A stretch of DNA of 64,000 nt from Campanula takesimana (lineage: Eukaryota > Streptophyta > Magnoliopsida > Asterales > Campanulaceae): the NCBI GenBank assembly GCA_026119855.1, contig JAOWBW010000324.1, positions 868,001 through 932,000 on the forward strand, written 5' to 3'. The translations under genes were made by a program, and so were the position numbers. The notes under the pieces are model-generated. The model saw only the letters and a program-made list of their open reading frames with translations. It ran no database searches and was not told the origin of the DNA. Each line of letters begins with the position of its first letter. The stretch's first letter is position 1. Below are positions 43,883 to 56,179 of this stretch, piece after piece.

Positions 43883-46800
43883 ATGTCTATTTTTCAGGTC
43901 TCTTGCTTCACTGCGCACTATTCCCAAGCTAAGGTGCATATATGGTATCTCGACAGTGGATGTTCTAGACATATGACTGGAGATGTCACCGCTCTTGAAG
44001 ATGTGCATGAAGGAAGAGGTCACTCAGTAACTTTTGGAGACAACAACAAAGGGCACATAGTTGGATATGGAAGAATCAGAAAAGATAAAGTGTTCATTGA
44101 GAAAGTTGCGCTCGTAGAAGGACTCAAGCACAACATGCTCTCCATATCACAATTCTGCGATAAAGATCTGGAATGCCATTTCACTTCAACGCACTGCTAT
44201 ATCAAAGATGGCAAATCCGGACTCACTTTGCTCACAGGGACTCGTAAGGCAAATGTTTATATCATTGATCTTACTGCTATAAATTCTATCACTAATCTCT
44301 GTTTTGTAGCAAAGAACGTAAGTGAAAGCAGCTGGCTATGGCACAAGTGCTTAAGCCATTTGAACTTCAAGTATTTGGCTAAGCTAGGACGAGAAAATCT
44401 TGTTAAAGGAATTCCCAAAGTAGCTGACCATCATGACAGAAAATGCGCAGCATGCCAGCTCGGTAAACAACCTAAGAAGTCTTTTTCCAGCAAGATTGCT
44501 TCCTCATCTTCCAAATGTTTACAACTGCTTCACATGGATTTGTTTGGACCTGTCACCACCGCGAGCATAGGAGGAAACAAGTATACCTTAGTTGTGGTGG
44601 ATGACTACTCAAGATACACAAGGGTCGAAATGATGATATCCAAAGATGACTGCTATGATATCTTGACTGCTCTCTTTCGAAAGCTCCAAACTCAAAAGGA
44701 AGACGACATCGTTAGCGTTAGATCAGACAATGGAACTGAATTCAAGAATAACGGTGTTGCTCAATACTGTGATAACCATAGAATTGATCACAATTTCTCT
44801 GCTGCTGGAGTTCCTCAACAAAATGGCGTTGTGGAAAGAAAAAATCGCACGTTGATTGAGGCTGGAAAGACTATGTTAGCAGAAGCTAAGCTTCCAAAGT
44901 ATTTCTAGGGAGAAGCTGTCAATATTGCTTGCTTTACTCAGAATAGATCCCTCATCAACAAAGCCTACAACAAAACTCCATATGAGCTATGGAGAGGAAG
45001 AGCGCCCAACATCGCTTTCTTTAAGATTTTTGGCTGCAAATGCTATATCCTCTACAACGGGAAACACCATAGAGGTAAATTCGACGCCAAAGCAGATGAA
45101 GGTATTTTTGTTGGGTATGCCAAACATTCTAAAGTTTTTCGTGTTTTTAATAGAACTACTCTAGTAATTGTAGAATCTGTACATGTTACTTTTGATGAGC
45201 ATTCTCTCCTTGAGCCACATTTGGCTCCAAATAATTCTGATGATTCTGCTGAGAATGTTGAGACAGGTACGTAGCCACAAACTGCACCTGCACAGAATGA
45301 TAATCAAGCTGATCACAATCAGAATCAAGCAAGTCCATCCCATGCGCCAACTTCGGATGCTGCGCCAGAAGTGACGACTCCTGATGCGCAGACACCCCCT
45401 CATGCGCATGATGTTTCTCCGCTTCAGCAAATCACTTTTGATGATCTTGATGCTGAAGCAAATGAAGTTCCTATTGAAGATATTCGTATTCCTACTACTC
45501 AACCAAACTTACCTCCCGAGGTTCGTGAAGTAAGAGATCATCCAACAACAAACATCATTGGTGATCTCAATGTAGGGGTTCGTACAAGGAGATCATCCAA
45601 CTTTGATGCATATAATTCCTTTATTTCTTAAATCGAACCAAAGAAGATTGATGAAGCGCTCCAAGATTCAAACTGGGTTATTGCTATGCAAGAAGAGCTT
45701 AACCAATTTGAGCGCTGCAAAGTTTGGACTTTAGTACCCAGACCTCATGACCAAGGAATTATTGGTACAAGATGGGTATTCAGAAACAAGATGGATGAGA
45801 ATGGAAGCATCACAAGAAACAAAGCAAGGTTGGTTGCGGAAGGCTATAGGCAAGAGGAATGAATCGACTACGATGAAACGTTTGCGCCTGTAGAAAGACT
45901 TGAAGCTATAAGAATTTTCTTAGCTTATGCCTCTCACAAGAAATTCAAGCTTTATCAAATGGATGTGAAGAGCGCATTTCTCAATGGTGAACTCCAAGAG
46001 ACGGTCTACGTAGCTCAACCACCTGGATTTGAAGATAGCAGATTTCCAAATCACGTCTTCAAACTTCAGAAAGCTTTGTATGGACTTAAGCAAGCTCCAA
46101 GAGCATGGTACGATACTCTATCAAAATTCCTACTAGAGAAAGGCTTCAAGCGCGGTAAAATCGATACAACTCTTTTTATTGCTAAGTATAATGATCATTC
46201 TTTACTTGTTCAAATTTATGTCGATGATATTATATTTAGTTCTATTAATGAGTTACTTTGTAAGCGCTTTGAAAAGCTCATGAAAAGCACGTTTGAGATG
46301 AGCATGATGGGAGAACTCACATTTTTCCTCGGACTTCAAATCAAGCAATTGAATGATGGCATCTTCATAAATCAAGCCAAGTACACAAGAGACCTAATCA
46401 AGAAATTTGGACTTGAAAATGCTAAAGCATACGACACTCCAATGGCCACCGGCAACAAGCTTGACAAAGACTTGAAAGGTAAGAAAGTTGATCAAACTTT
46501 ATATCGAGGTATGATTGACTCTCTCCTTTATCTTACTGCAAGTATGCCAGATATTATGTTTAGTGTTTGTGTTTGTGCGCGCTATCAAGCGGACCCTAGA
46601 GAAGCGTATTTAACTGCTGTTGAACGCATTATTAGATATCTTTCTGGAACTGTTAACCTTGGACTTTGGTACACCAAAGATTCGAATTTTGATTTGCTAG
46701 GTTATTCAGATGCAGATTACGTAGCATGCACAATTGACAGGAAGAGCACTAGTGGCACTTGTCATTTCCTTGGAAATAGACTTGTTGCGTGGGCAAGCAA

Positions 46801-47203
46801 GAAGCAAGCTGCTGTATCAATTTCCACTACAGAAGCTGAATACATTGCAGCTGGGAGCTGCTGCTGCCAAATCCTTTGGATGAAGCAACAATTGGTGGAT
46901 TATGGGATTCATGAAGAAAACTGCCCAATCTTCTGCGATAACATGCCCACCATCGCAGTCTCTAACAATCCTGTCATGCGCTCAAAGACAAAGCACATCG
47001 ACATCAAATATCACTTTCTCAAGGACCACGTGGAAAAAGGAAATATTCATTTAGAGCATGTGGGCACAGACAATCAAATTGCTGATATCCTCACAAAGGC
47101 TCTTGACGCAAAGAGATTTGCTTTCTTGAGAGGAGAAATGGATCCCTCAGGTGGTCACTGCGCAGACAAAGATTCAAAAGCAACTGGATGCGCAGGCTAC
47201 TAG
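43883..47203 (+). pseudogene. Copia pol (protease, integrase, reverse transcriptase, RNase H) with four stops
   Basis: One frame throughout. Protease WYLDSGCSRHMTGD; GAG-pre-integrase block LWHKCLSHLNFKYLAKLGRE; integrase LHMDLFGPV, SDNGTEFKN and VERKNRTLIEAG (D-D-E). Reverse transcriptase YQMDVKSAFLNGELQETVYV, YGLKQAPRAWYDTL and the YVDD box. RNase H SDADYVACTIDRKSTSG, STTEAEYIAAGSC and DNQIADILTKAL. In-frame stops are TAG 44906-44908 (at a normally Trp position), TAG 45272-45274, TAA 45629-45631 and TGA 45860-45862. Three of the four are explicable by C-to-T or G-to-A transitions. The copy cannot make a full polyprotein. Confidence 0.93.
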
Positions 47204-48324
47204 GCTCGATGCGCATGCCAGTATACTACAGGCCTGACACGCCCCAAGTCCCGGGATTCCCTAATAGAACCTCGAACCTGGTGCGCGTAACTAACAAGAA
47301 ACAAGAAACTAACGGGAAACAGGAACAATACCTGTTAAAAACAAAACTGACATGATATATATACTCAAGAGTAGGGAGCTAAGATAGCTCACACCAGTTC
47401 TAGACCAAGAAAATTAAAACCAAATTGGTTACATACAGCGGAAGACATGCCTAGCAAATAAGCTGGCATCAAGAACTGTCTAGGGACAACAAATACTACC
47501 CCAATACAAGCCCAGAGTTTATTAACTCATACAAGATCGTCCTTACCAAAATATAAAAGGACACTAACTGCAAACAAGAATATCCTGCTGAGTAAATTCC
47601 CAGCTAAGTCGAGCCTCACTGCGTACTATCCCCTGCTTTCCTGGGGGGGGGGGAAACAATTAAACAAATAAAGGGTGAGATAAATCTCAGTAAGCTATTA
47701 ACATGCAATTATATGTCATGTTATCATGCAATACAAGTAGATACTCAACTAAACATATATCAAGTATCATCAAGTAACAAGTATAGGAGAGGCTAAGCCA
47801 ACTCAACAAGTAATCAAGCTCGAGAAATGATCAGGTAACAAGTAGTCAAGTAGTGCGAGAGGCTAGACCAGCTCACAAGATGCACATAGGCCTATCACGC
47901 ATTGTACCTGAATCCTTCCTTATTTCTCCCAAGAATACCATTTGTTGTCGATGCTTTTCTAGCTGAGGACAACCAAGAACAGGAACAAGAGACTGCTGTG
48001 CAGTATATAAGAAGACCTGGTAACCAGTGTCATCCACAAGATACAAAATCCACGTGGTGAACAAGACGGGAATTAGCATTCACTTAGGTCAGGCTTATTG
48101 CTCCAACCAAGGAAGCTATGCCCTTACTATGGCCGGTAGTAAGGGGTCGGGCGGAAATACATAGGGACCCGATTGTCACTTAAACCCCAGCTCTCGCGAC
48201 AAGCGTGAACCTATATATTTTCGAACAAGCAAGGAGAACCAGCTGGACTCACCAAGAATGCACAAGTAGATGTTTACTTGAACTACAGAACAGAACTCAG
48301 TCCCTTATTAGTGGACTACTCTTT

Positions 48325-48439
48325 ATGCACCATGTAATCATGTATCATGTGCTCACGAGAATATGCACCATGTAACTATGTATCATGTGCTCACGAGAAT
48401 ATGCACCATGTAACTATGTATCATGTGCTCACGAGAATA
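48325..48439. repeat. 38-bp tandem repeat, three copies
   Basis: Units start at 48325, 48363 and 48401 (ATGCACCATGTAACTATGTA, then TCATGTGCTCACGAGAAT), inside the solo LTR. Confidence 0.9.
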
Positions 48440-50013
48440 TAAGTACACGTACTCAATTATTGCGAATACCAATCAAGGTTAACTATGGCACATAAGTGTC
48501 CATGTAACACGATCAATCCAAGTAAGAGCCCATTTATAACAGACTTCAGTCAAGTAGTAGGGTATATCATTTAGTCACATGCCAAGTTTGCACGTACATA
48601 TTCATATCACGTTTAACACATTAAAGTGTCTATCACTATACCCTTACTATCAAATAGAGCCCAATACCTTAGACTCTAAACACGTAGTAGAATAGGTCAC
48701 ATTGTACCTAGACACGGTCATACTTCACGTATATGTATCGTTAATAATCGAATACATTTTCTAACACATATTGTGTTCTGTAATTATTCTTTATTATTTA
48801 TATACTTCATTGAGTATATACACGATTAAAACCAATCACTAGTACTTTAGTGCTTATTCATAGCACTTCCAATATACACGTATCAAGTTCAAGTATGTAG
48901 AAGAGTTAATCATTCTCTAACTAGTTTCATAACCCAATTCTTTGGTTATTCAAGCCATGTACCAAGTAATCAAGAAGTAACATTTTATCAAGTAAATATA
49001 TGCAAGATTTGCATATACACATCAAGAATCTTTCAAGTTATTACCATATTCATGTAATGGTTTCAAGACATTCAAGACTTTCAAGACAATCAAGACAGTC
49101 AAGACTTTTTCAAGATTTTATCATCTTGTATCCAAGTTCTCAATCCATTTTCTTGGATGGTTAAACATGTACAAGAGTTAATTAACTCATACTTAAGTTA
49201 TCAATCCAACTCTTTGGTTATTTAATACAAGTACATGATTTACTCATCTTATATTCACGTTTTAATTAAGAAGATAAGCTATACATCTCCCAATCAAGTT
49301 CACGATCCTATTCCTAGGATATTCAAGTTCAAGACATTAGTTGGTGTCCTTTAGGTACACAAACTTTAGCTACGAGAGGGGAGACTAATCCAAGATTCGT
49401 GGATTAGCTCAACGGGAAACAAGCTTCAAGTAATCAAGAAGTCACATTGTTATCAAGCAACTATGTGCGATGATTGCACATACAAGTCAAGAATATTTCT
49501 TATTCACGTTAGTGCTTGTTCTGAGAACTTTCGAGTTTACACCTTACCCATATATTGGTGTCAAGGCATATACAAGATTTATTAATCTTATATTCATGTT
49601 TTAATCCCTTTTCTTTGGATGTTCAAGTCATGTACAAGATTTTATTGTCTTATACTTAATCTTTGGACATTCAATCATGTATAAGAGTTATACACTTTAA
49701 TCTTACCAATTCTCAATCCTATTCTTAGGAAGTTCAAGTTCAAAACATTGTTTTATACCCCTAAGGTACACAAGACGTTGATTCCAAGACACAATAAAGA
49801 GTTCTTATTCTTGTACTTAATCAATTCAATGTCTCAAAACACCTATCTAGGTGCCCTAGACGAACACCCAAAATCTCATTAGGTAGTTAAAGTGTGCTTT
49901 GAATAGCTCTCTAAGTCTAGCTTATTCAGCTTCTTTCGGATCTTGATTCCGACTTTCCTATAGAAAGTTATGAAGGAAACAATTCAAGAAGGAAAAATCA
50001 GAATTTCCACTTG

Positions 50014-50245
50014 GCACGACCGTGCTCTAGAAATTGGCACGACCGTGCTAACACTACCGAGGGATTTTCACACCAAATTCATTTTCGGCACGACCGTGCC
50101 CAATAAAGGCGCACGACCGTGCTATCAAGGTCGAGATGTTTTTACACAACTTCATTTTTGGCACGACCGTGCTAACACTGTCGAGGAAATTTGCCTAAAT
50201 GTGATATTTGGCACGACCGGGCCAAATAAAGGCGCACGACCGTGC
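50014..50245. repeat. GCACGACCGTGC motif array in the solo LTR
   Basis: Seven copies of an imperfect palindrome at 50014, 50037, 50088, 50111, 50161, 50211 (variant GCACGACCGGGC) and 50234, separated by 23-51 bp. They produce a repetitive 100-codon open frame that is an artefact. Confidence 0.93.
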
Positions 50246-51234
50246 GGTACAAATTTTGGCCCTTTCCCCTGAATTCAAGTTTCATTAATCCTCCGTCCCA
50301 CTCGTAGGAGTAACATTTAACTAACACTCCTAACATTCTCAGGAGTATACTAACAAGTTTAGAACTCCTATTTCAAGCCCAATTCATTTCTTTTACCGTC
50401 CCATAAATAATAGGACAATTTCTTTTTATTCCAATTTAATATTTCTCCGTCCCCAAAAGTATAAGTACAATTTTATTTTATACTAATATACCCATCTAGG
50501 GATACTTCCATTCATTTCCCCGTACCACAAATAATGGTACGATTTTTCTAATAATATTTAAATCGAGTTATTATTTTACCGTCTCACGAATAGGAGTATA
50601 ATTTTTCTAACTTCCCAGGATACTTTCAAGTTGCTTTTGTTCTTATAATTCATTCGATTACTCCCTTCGTTCCAATTTTACAAGTATCACAAAAATTGCT
50701 CAAAACACAATTTTAACAAAAACAAGTAGCGGGAATAACATATATGCATGTTATTACAAGTAAGGGGGAGCTAATAGCTTACCTAGTCAAAAATCAAGTT
50801 GACCAAAATAAATTTCTGATCGGTCTGGAACGCTCTATTCAACGCCACGAATATTTATCCGGGACCAGAATCACGAACGGAGGGATAATTAAGCTCGAGG
50901 AGTCGAGAATAGGAAGAATCATAAACCTAGCTTTTGGAACAGAGGAAAGAACGAGAAGAAATTGGGTAAAATGCCTTCTCAGGCAAACCCAATACAAGAT
51001 ATACTTAACAACTTTCGAGAAATTGCAATTAGGCCCCTCAAGTTCTAACTTTGACAAAAAGGCCCCTAAACTTTCAACTTTGACATTTAACCACCTTAAT
51101 TTTCTATAGTAATTAAATAATTAACTCAAATAAAATAGCATATAATTATGCTAGCCAAGAATTTTACAAGCAAGTCAAAAATTTAACAAATAAGTCAAAT
51201 ATTTAACGAGATTAAGGATGGGCGTTACAAGGCC

Positions 51235-51731
51235 ATTGATTGTGCCATTAAGGGGGAGAGTAATCTAACAAAGGCAACCGCTTCTGATATTGAAGCTTTG
51301 CGCAAAGCAATTTGGGAAGCTACAAGATGAAGTGCGCAGAGCTCTCTCAAAGGTGAACACTAATCTTATAATGCATCATTACTTTTCCCAAAACCTTATT
51401 CAATTCAAACTTTTCGCTTGTGGAACAATGAATGCATTATTTCAAACTTCATGCGCACATACTTAACTGCTCATATTTTTACGCATGATGTTTAAATATT
51501 CAGTTTAAACGCATACTTAAACTTAAACACATATTATTTGTATGCGCTGAATGATATTCCTGTCTTTCCCATATTATAAGTTCATTTCTTTTGGATAGCC
51601 TAGAAATCTATAACACTGGCTAGTGTGTGCATTGACTTGAGGCATGATTTACCATTTTCATTTCTATGGACATGTTATTATCAAGTACAATGAATTGCCT
51701 TTGTTATAGTAGGTAATGGCATCAATCATTT
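51235..51731 (+). other. Copia 3' untranslated internal region
   Basis: Non-coding remainder between the pol end (interrupted at 47234) and the polypurine tract, with scattered TGCGCA motifs. No envelope-like frame. Confidence 0.7.
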
Positions 51732-51741
51732 AAGGGGAGAT
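51732..51741 (+). other. Copia polypurine tract
   Basis: AAGGGGAGAT directly before the 3' LTR. Confidence 0.8.
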
Positions 51742-53563
51742 TATTTGGTATGCTTATTTCTTAATCCTCCCAATTTATGTTAGAATTGATTGATACCATC
51801 ACCTAAGTATATTTTATGGACTTTAGGATCCTATGTAAGAAGTTTTATAACTTCAATTTTTAGTTATGTCCACTTTTTAGAATAGTCTTAGTGGTTAGGG
51901 CTTATGCTTAGAATTGAAGTTTCAATTACTGAAGACAAAGTATAATGCGCAGGACATTTCATGCGCAGAGCATCATCTGCTCATTTTCATGCGCAGTGAA
52001 CACCTGCTCATTCTCTATGTGCAGAACATTATCTGCTCCCTATCATGAGGAGAACAACACTTTCTTGGTTTTCATGAGCAAAAGTACATTCTCTATACGC
52101 ATGACTTCTATGAGCAGAGCAGATTAACTTGGTCATTATGCTTATCTTTCAACAACCTCATATTCTTGAACCTTGGAAAGTGCTTATACTTAATTTCAAG
52201 ATTTGATGAAGACCAAGGAGCAAGAATGAAGACTATGTACAGATCATCATCTGCGCATCCATCACTTGCGCATGACTCCCATGCGCAGGTCCTTCAGACC
52301 TGGTCCTTAAGACTTCACTTTGATTTTGATATCTCATGTGCAAATGTCTAAGTGTGATGCGCATGACTCCCATACGCAGCACCCATCTGCGCAACTCAAT
52401 GTGCATGGCTTCCATGCGCGCGCAGATTTGCCTTAGTCAATTCTCTCATTTCCTGACCTCATTCTAGAAGCTTGGAAAGCGTCAAGTCAAGCTACGCTTT
52501 TTGGAATGAGCCAAAGTGCTGATGTGTACATACGACAAAACGTGCACACTGAGCATACACGTAGATAGAGACTCGCCTCAGTTTTGAAATTCAAAATGAA
52601 GACAACTATCATCCTTCTAGAAGAAGTTTGAAGCTTATCCACTTGCTCTGTCTCCAACGGCTATAAAGGACACCTGCGCACCAATCACATTGTGCCAGCA
52701 CATTGTCCTTGCTCAGAGCTCCAACGGCTAGTTTTTGAAGCTTCACTATAAATAGCCCTGCTCATCCTCATTTCCAAGCTGCTTGAGTTTTTGCTTCCAA
52801 AGAGAAACTTTGAAGATTTGAAGATTGCTTGCTGATTTCCAGAATTCTCAAGAACATCCTTCATACCTTCATACTCAACCAAGCCCAGATCCTAAAGCCT
52901 TGTATCACCCTGAATTCTTTGTGCTCTTCATCTCATAGAATCTATAGAGCCCAGATTTCTGACACACACACACACCTCTTGAAGCTTTGATCATTTAGAT
53001 CTAACTTCTTGAGAAACACCAGTTTAGTCTAGGATTTTCTCTTCATAGAATAGATTTTGATTTGAGTTTTGATTCCTTGTAATCTTGTAAAAGCTCCTCA
53101 TATCAATATAAATCTCATAGTTAGAAAATCCAAGACTAACCATCTTGGTATAGGACGTAGATCTTTCATCGATCGAACCTCTCCAAATAGCTTGTCTCGT
53201 TACTCTGCTTTTCATTCTACATTTAAGCTTTTCTGATATATTGCTTTGTTTGATCCTTGTAGATTGTCTTGCACTGTTTGAATTGTGTTTGTTTGCTTTC
53301 TGCCTTAGAACATTTTGCGCCTCTCTTTAAGCCAAACTTAGTGCGTGCGTTTTTACACTCGTGCGCATATACCTGCGTATTAGTGATTGCTTTAAGTTTC
53401 CGCTGTGCATTTCACACTTTTGTTGCGCGCTATACTTAGCCAAAATTAGAGCTGTGCGCATTTGCCATTGCTTTGCAAAAGGGTTTGAAAAGAATTTTAA
53501 AAACGCTATTCACCCCCCCCCTCTACCATTTTTCATACCCTTGTTGCCCCTTTGGGACCAACA
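51742..53563 (+). repeat. Copia 3' LTR (1822 bp)
   Basis: Starts TATTTGGTATGC (two substitutions from the canonical TGTTGGGTATGC, so the TG end is mutated) and ends GGGACCAACA. Otherwise collinear with the 5' LTR. Confidence 0.93.
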
Positions 53564-53568
53564 CTACT

Positions 53569-54395
53569 TTCAAATGTTGTCAACTCAAGAATTCAATTAT
53601 ATACGCAAAATTTCACCGTTATCAGTTGTTCAATTAGATATGATTCTTGAAATTCATCTCAATACATTTTGTTTCTACTTGGATGGATATTTTACTTGGT
53701 CTTGTGAATCTTTTTAAGTACTTGTAGTTGAATTCCACTATATGGGTTTAATTCCACTACTAGTAAAGGAAAAATCCTGTTGTCTATCATCGTTCATTCC
53801 ACTAGTAATTTTCTATAGTTGAAATCATTTAATAGAGCTTATCATATGCTGGAGTAGAAACTTAAAGCTTTCACAATCGCAAAGATCACGATGCTTGATT
53901 CACAAGGGATCTAGTATGTCAAATCCTCTAACATTCCCCATTCAGTCTATCAAAAATAAAATACAAGTCTTTAAGTTCAGTGATTCCACTAATACACTCG
54001 TCTTCCCCATTATGCAGTCTTGATCTTTGATTTCATCATCCCCTTACATTCTCTCATGTTTAACTCTTGAGAAATAAAGACTTCAAGCTTTGTGGTCAAT
54101 GAAAACTTCAAACACGGTCCTAAACAAATAGATTATCCACTAATGTAATGTAAATGTAATCACAATTAACTCACAAATCGTGGATAGAAAATTCTACTTA
54201 TAAGCAGTCAATCTCCTCGAAGCATTGGCAAATACCTTACCAATCTGAATCAATTCACATCTCAATCTCTCTTTGGAGGCATCACTATGAATAATGAATT
54301 TATCATATCCACTAAAATGGTGAAACTTGACATATCCACGAGAAACAGTAACACTGGTCATATCTTCTAGATAACAGTAATACTAGTCAAATCCC
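53569..54395 (-). pseudogene. Decayed gypsy integrase N-terminus and unidentified segment in place of reverse transcriptase
   Basis: At 53569-53700 the minus strand still shows, between stops, pieces of the zinc-binding region (QHLKVEHQ; HPSRNKMY). From about 53720 to 54395 I find no reverse transcriptase or RNase H motif, although the protease ends directly at 54396 with the conserved REIEFCIDIA sequence that normally leads into reverse transcriptase. About 1.7 kb expected there is missing or replaced. Confidence 0.55.
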
Positions 54396-54950
54396 CTAAG
54401 CAATGTCAATACAAAACTCGATTTCCCGATCGGGAGGCATAGCATACTCAGAAGAAAATACACCAGAAAATTCTTTAACAATAGGCACATCCTCTATTTC
54501 AGGAACCCTTTTAGTAGTATCAAGAACACTGGCCAAGAATCCCACACAACCACGATTCAATAACCTTCTAGCCTTCACATAAGAAATGATATGAATCTCT
54601 CTACCCCAGGGAATAGCCTCAAAAGTAAATTTAGGGACATTAGGGATAGAAAATGTGACAACTTTTTTAAAACAGTCAACAGATGCATGATATTTACTCA
54701 ACCAATCCATACCCAAAATAATATCAAAATCTTGTAATGGCAGGATAACTAAATCAGCAGGTAAAACATGATCACGTATATGCACATCACAAGAATGCAA
54801 CACCTTATTGGTCACCAAACACTCCCCTATAGGAGTAGACACCTCTAACACATAAGGTAGAGATTTAGAAGACAAATACAATCGAGAAGCAAAATGCACA
54901 GACACTTAATAATGCGAAGAGCCAGGGTCTATAAGTGCTCATGCCCTCAA
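54396..54950 (-). pseudogene. Gypsy aspartic protease region
   Basis: Minus-strand reading gives the active-site block ALIDPGSSH flanked by stop codons, then LPLQDFDIILGMDWLSKYHA and MPPDREIEFCIDIA. These are the retropepsin and linker of a Ty3/gypsy pol. Stops at both sides of the active site show it is dead. Confidence 0.85.
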
Positions 54951-56069
54951 ACTAGACATAGAAATTATACCTCCTATCACATTAGAAGAATCTGAAGTCT
55001 GTTGTTGAGTGATGGCAAAGACACGACCCTGCACCTTAGGCTTCCCTAAAGAATCCCTCTTTTGGCCCTGAGAAGACCCAACTACACTTCCCAAAGACTG
55101 ATTCTTTAGCCTGGGACAATCCCTCTGATAATGACCCAACTGACCACAGTTCACGCATTTACCTTGTTTCTTCCAACATCTTTCCTCAGAATGCCCCTCT
55201 TTCCGACAATAGTTACAAACCCTTTTGTTCTGACTCCCTGAAGTGTTACCTTGATTTCTGTTACCCGACTGTCCATGAAAAGATCCCCTAAACTGTGAAG
55301 ATGCACCTTGAGATCCTCTATTATCACTACGTTGTTGTTGTTGTTGCTTCCCCTGTCCTCCTTGTCTTCCTCCACCCGTTGCCTCCATCTTTCTCTTATG
55401 TTCAACAATGTCATGCACCACCTGGTAAGCACGATCAATCACATCCTGCAAATCCTGAAATCTGTGGGAGATAAGCTGTGTTCTGATAACTGTCTTCAAT
55501 CATTTCACGAACCTCATTGTCTTTCTTTCTTCAGTTGCCACCAAATATTGACAATGCCTAGCCAATTCAGTGAACTTTGCAACATATTCAGCTACAGTCA
55601 TCATATTTTACTCTAGATTAAGAAATTCAACCTCTTTTCTGTCTTGGTCCACCTTAGTAATGAAATGATCTTTGAATCTCTTCACAAAAGTCTCCCAAGC
55701 ATATGGTACATGCGTCTCATCCCAATTATCCTTCACCGCCTTCCACCAATACTCGGCCGCTCCAATCAGTTTATAAGTTGCAAATCGGACTTTATCCTCT
55801 TCCGTACATTACAAAACATTAAAGATATTTTCCATAGCTTCAATCCATCTCTCAGCTTTAGTAACATCGGGCTCTCCATCATATCCCATAGGCTTCATTT
55901 TCAAAAACTGTTCTAACCCATATCTTGGTGGTGTCTGTTCCCTCTCTTGCCTCTGATCATTGATTGTTTTCATTGCAGCTTTAAACATGCCTTGGAACAT
56001 TATTCGAGCCTCTTCTCTAGCATTATCTTGCCCCAAAGACCCGGACTGATCTCCTTCTGTCCCAACCAT
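54951..56069 (-). pseudogene. Gypsy gag
   Basis: Starts about 56069 (MVGTEGDQSG). The retrotransposon gag domain is visible as AERWIEAMENIFNVL, then after a stop DKVRFATYKLIG, AAEYWWKAVKDNWDET and TVAEYVAKFTELARHC. It ends with a Gln/Gly-rich stretch and two CCHC knuckles, CNYCRKEGHSEERC and CVNCGQLGHYQRDC. At least three in-frame stops or frameshifts (near 55809, 55615, 55499). Confidence 0.85.
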
Positions 56070-56165
56070 TTTCAATATGTACGTGCATAGGACACTCAAC
56101 GTTACTCACCATATACACTACTACCCTCCTAGGTCATTTAGTCATTCTAGACCATCTACAACCTA

Positions 56166-56177
56166 GCTCTGATACCA
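56166..56177 (-). other. Gypsy primer-binding site (tRNA-iMet)
   Basis: The minus strand reads TGGTATCAGAGC two bases after the 5' LTR end. Confidence 0.9.
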
Positions 56178-56179
56178 AC

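Larger units (their letters stand above)
47235..51229 (-). mobile_element. 4.0-kb solo LTR nested in the copia
   Basis: Ends TGACACGCCCCAAG and GATGGGCGTTACA, perfect 5-bp duplication AGGCC (47230-47234, 51230-51234). In minus orientation it runs TGTAACGCCC...GGGGCGTGTCA, the same terminal form as the gypsy LTR, so gypsy-type. I see no internal direct LTR pair, primer site or coding region, hence a solo LTR; a non-autonomous element of unusual design is the alternative. Contains a 38-bp tandem repeat and a GCACGACCGTGC array. Confidence 0.85.
39658..53563 (+). mobile_element. 13.9-kb Ty1/copia element (SIRE/Maximus-like) nested in the gypsy
   Basis: LTRs 39658-41480 and 51742-53563, 5-bp duplication CTACT (39653-39657, 53564-53568). 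The primer site, gag, a coiled-coil extension, protease, integrase, reverse transcriptase, RNase H and polypurine tract all follow in the usual copia order (integrase before reverse transcriptase). Long LTRs and a long gag with extra coiled coil fit the SIRE/Maximus lineage. Without the nested solo LTR (47235-51229) it is about 9.9 kb. No envelope-like frame follows RNase H. Inactivated by a frameshift and stops. Confidence 0.93.

Noticed and set aside
45161..45502. Open frames antisense to copia pol
   Set aside because: Lie opposite the integrase/reverse transcriptase linker; low-complexity, no domain.
49970..50272. 100-codon frame with repeated FGTTVPNKGARPC-type peptide
   Set aside because: The peptide repeats come from the GCACGACCGTGC DNA array in a solo LTR; not a protein repeat.
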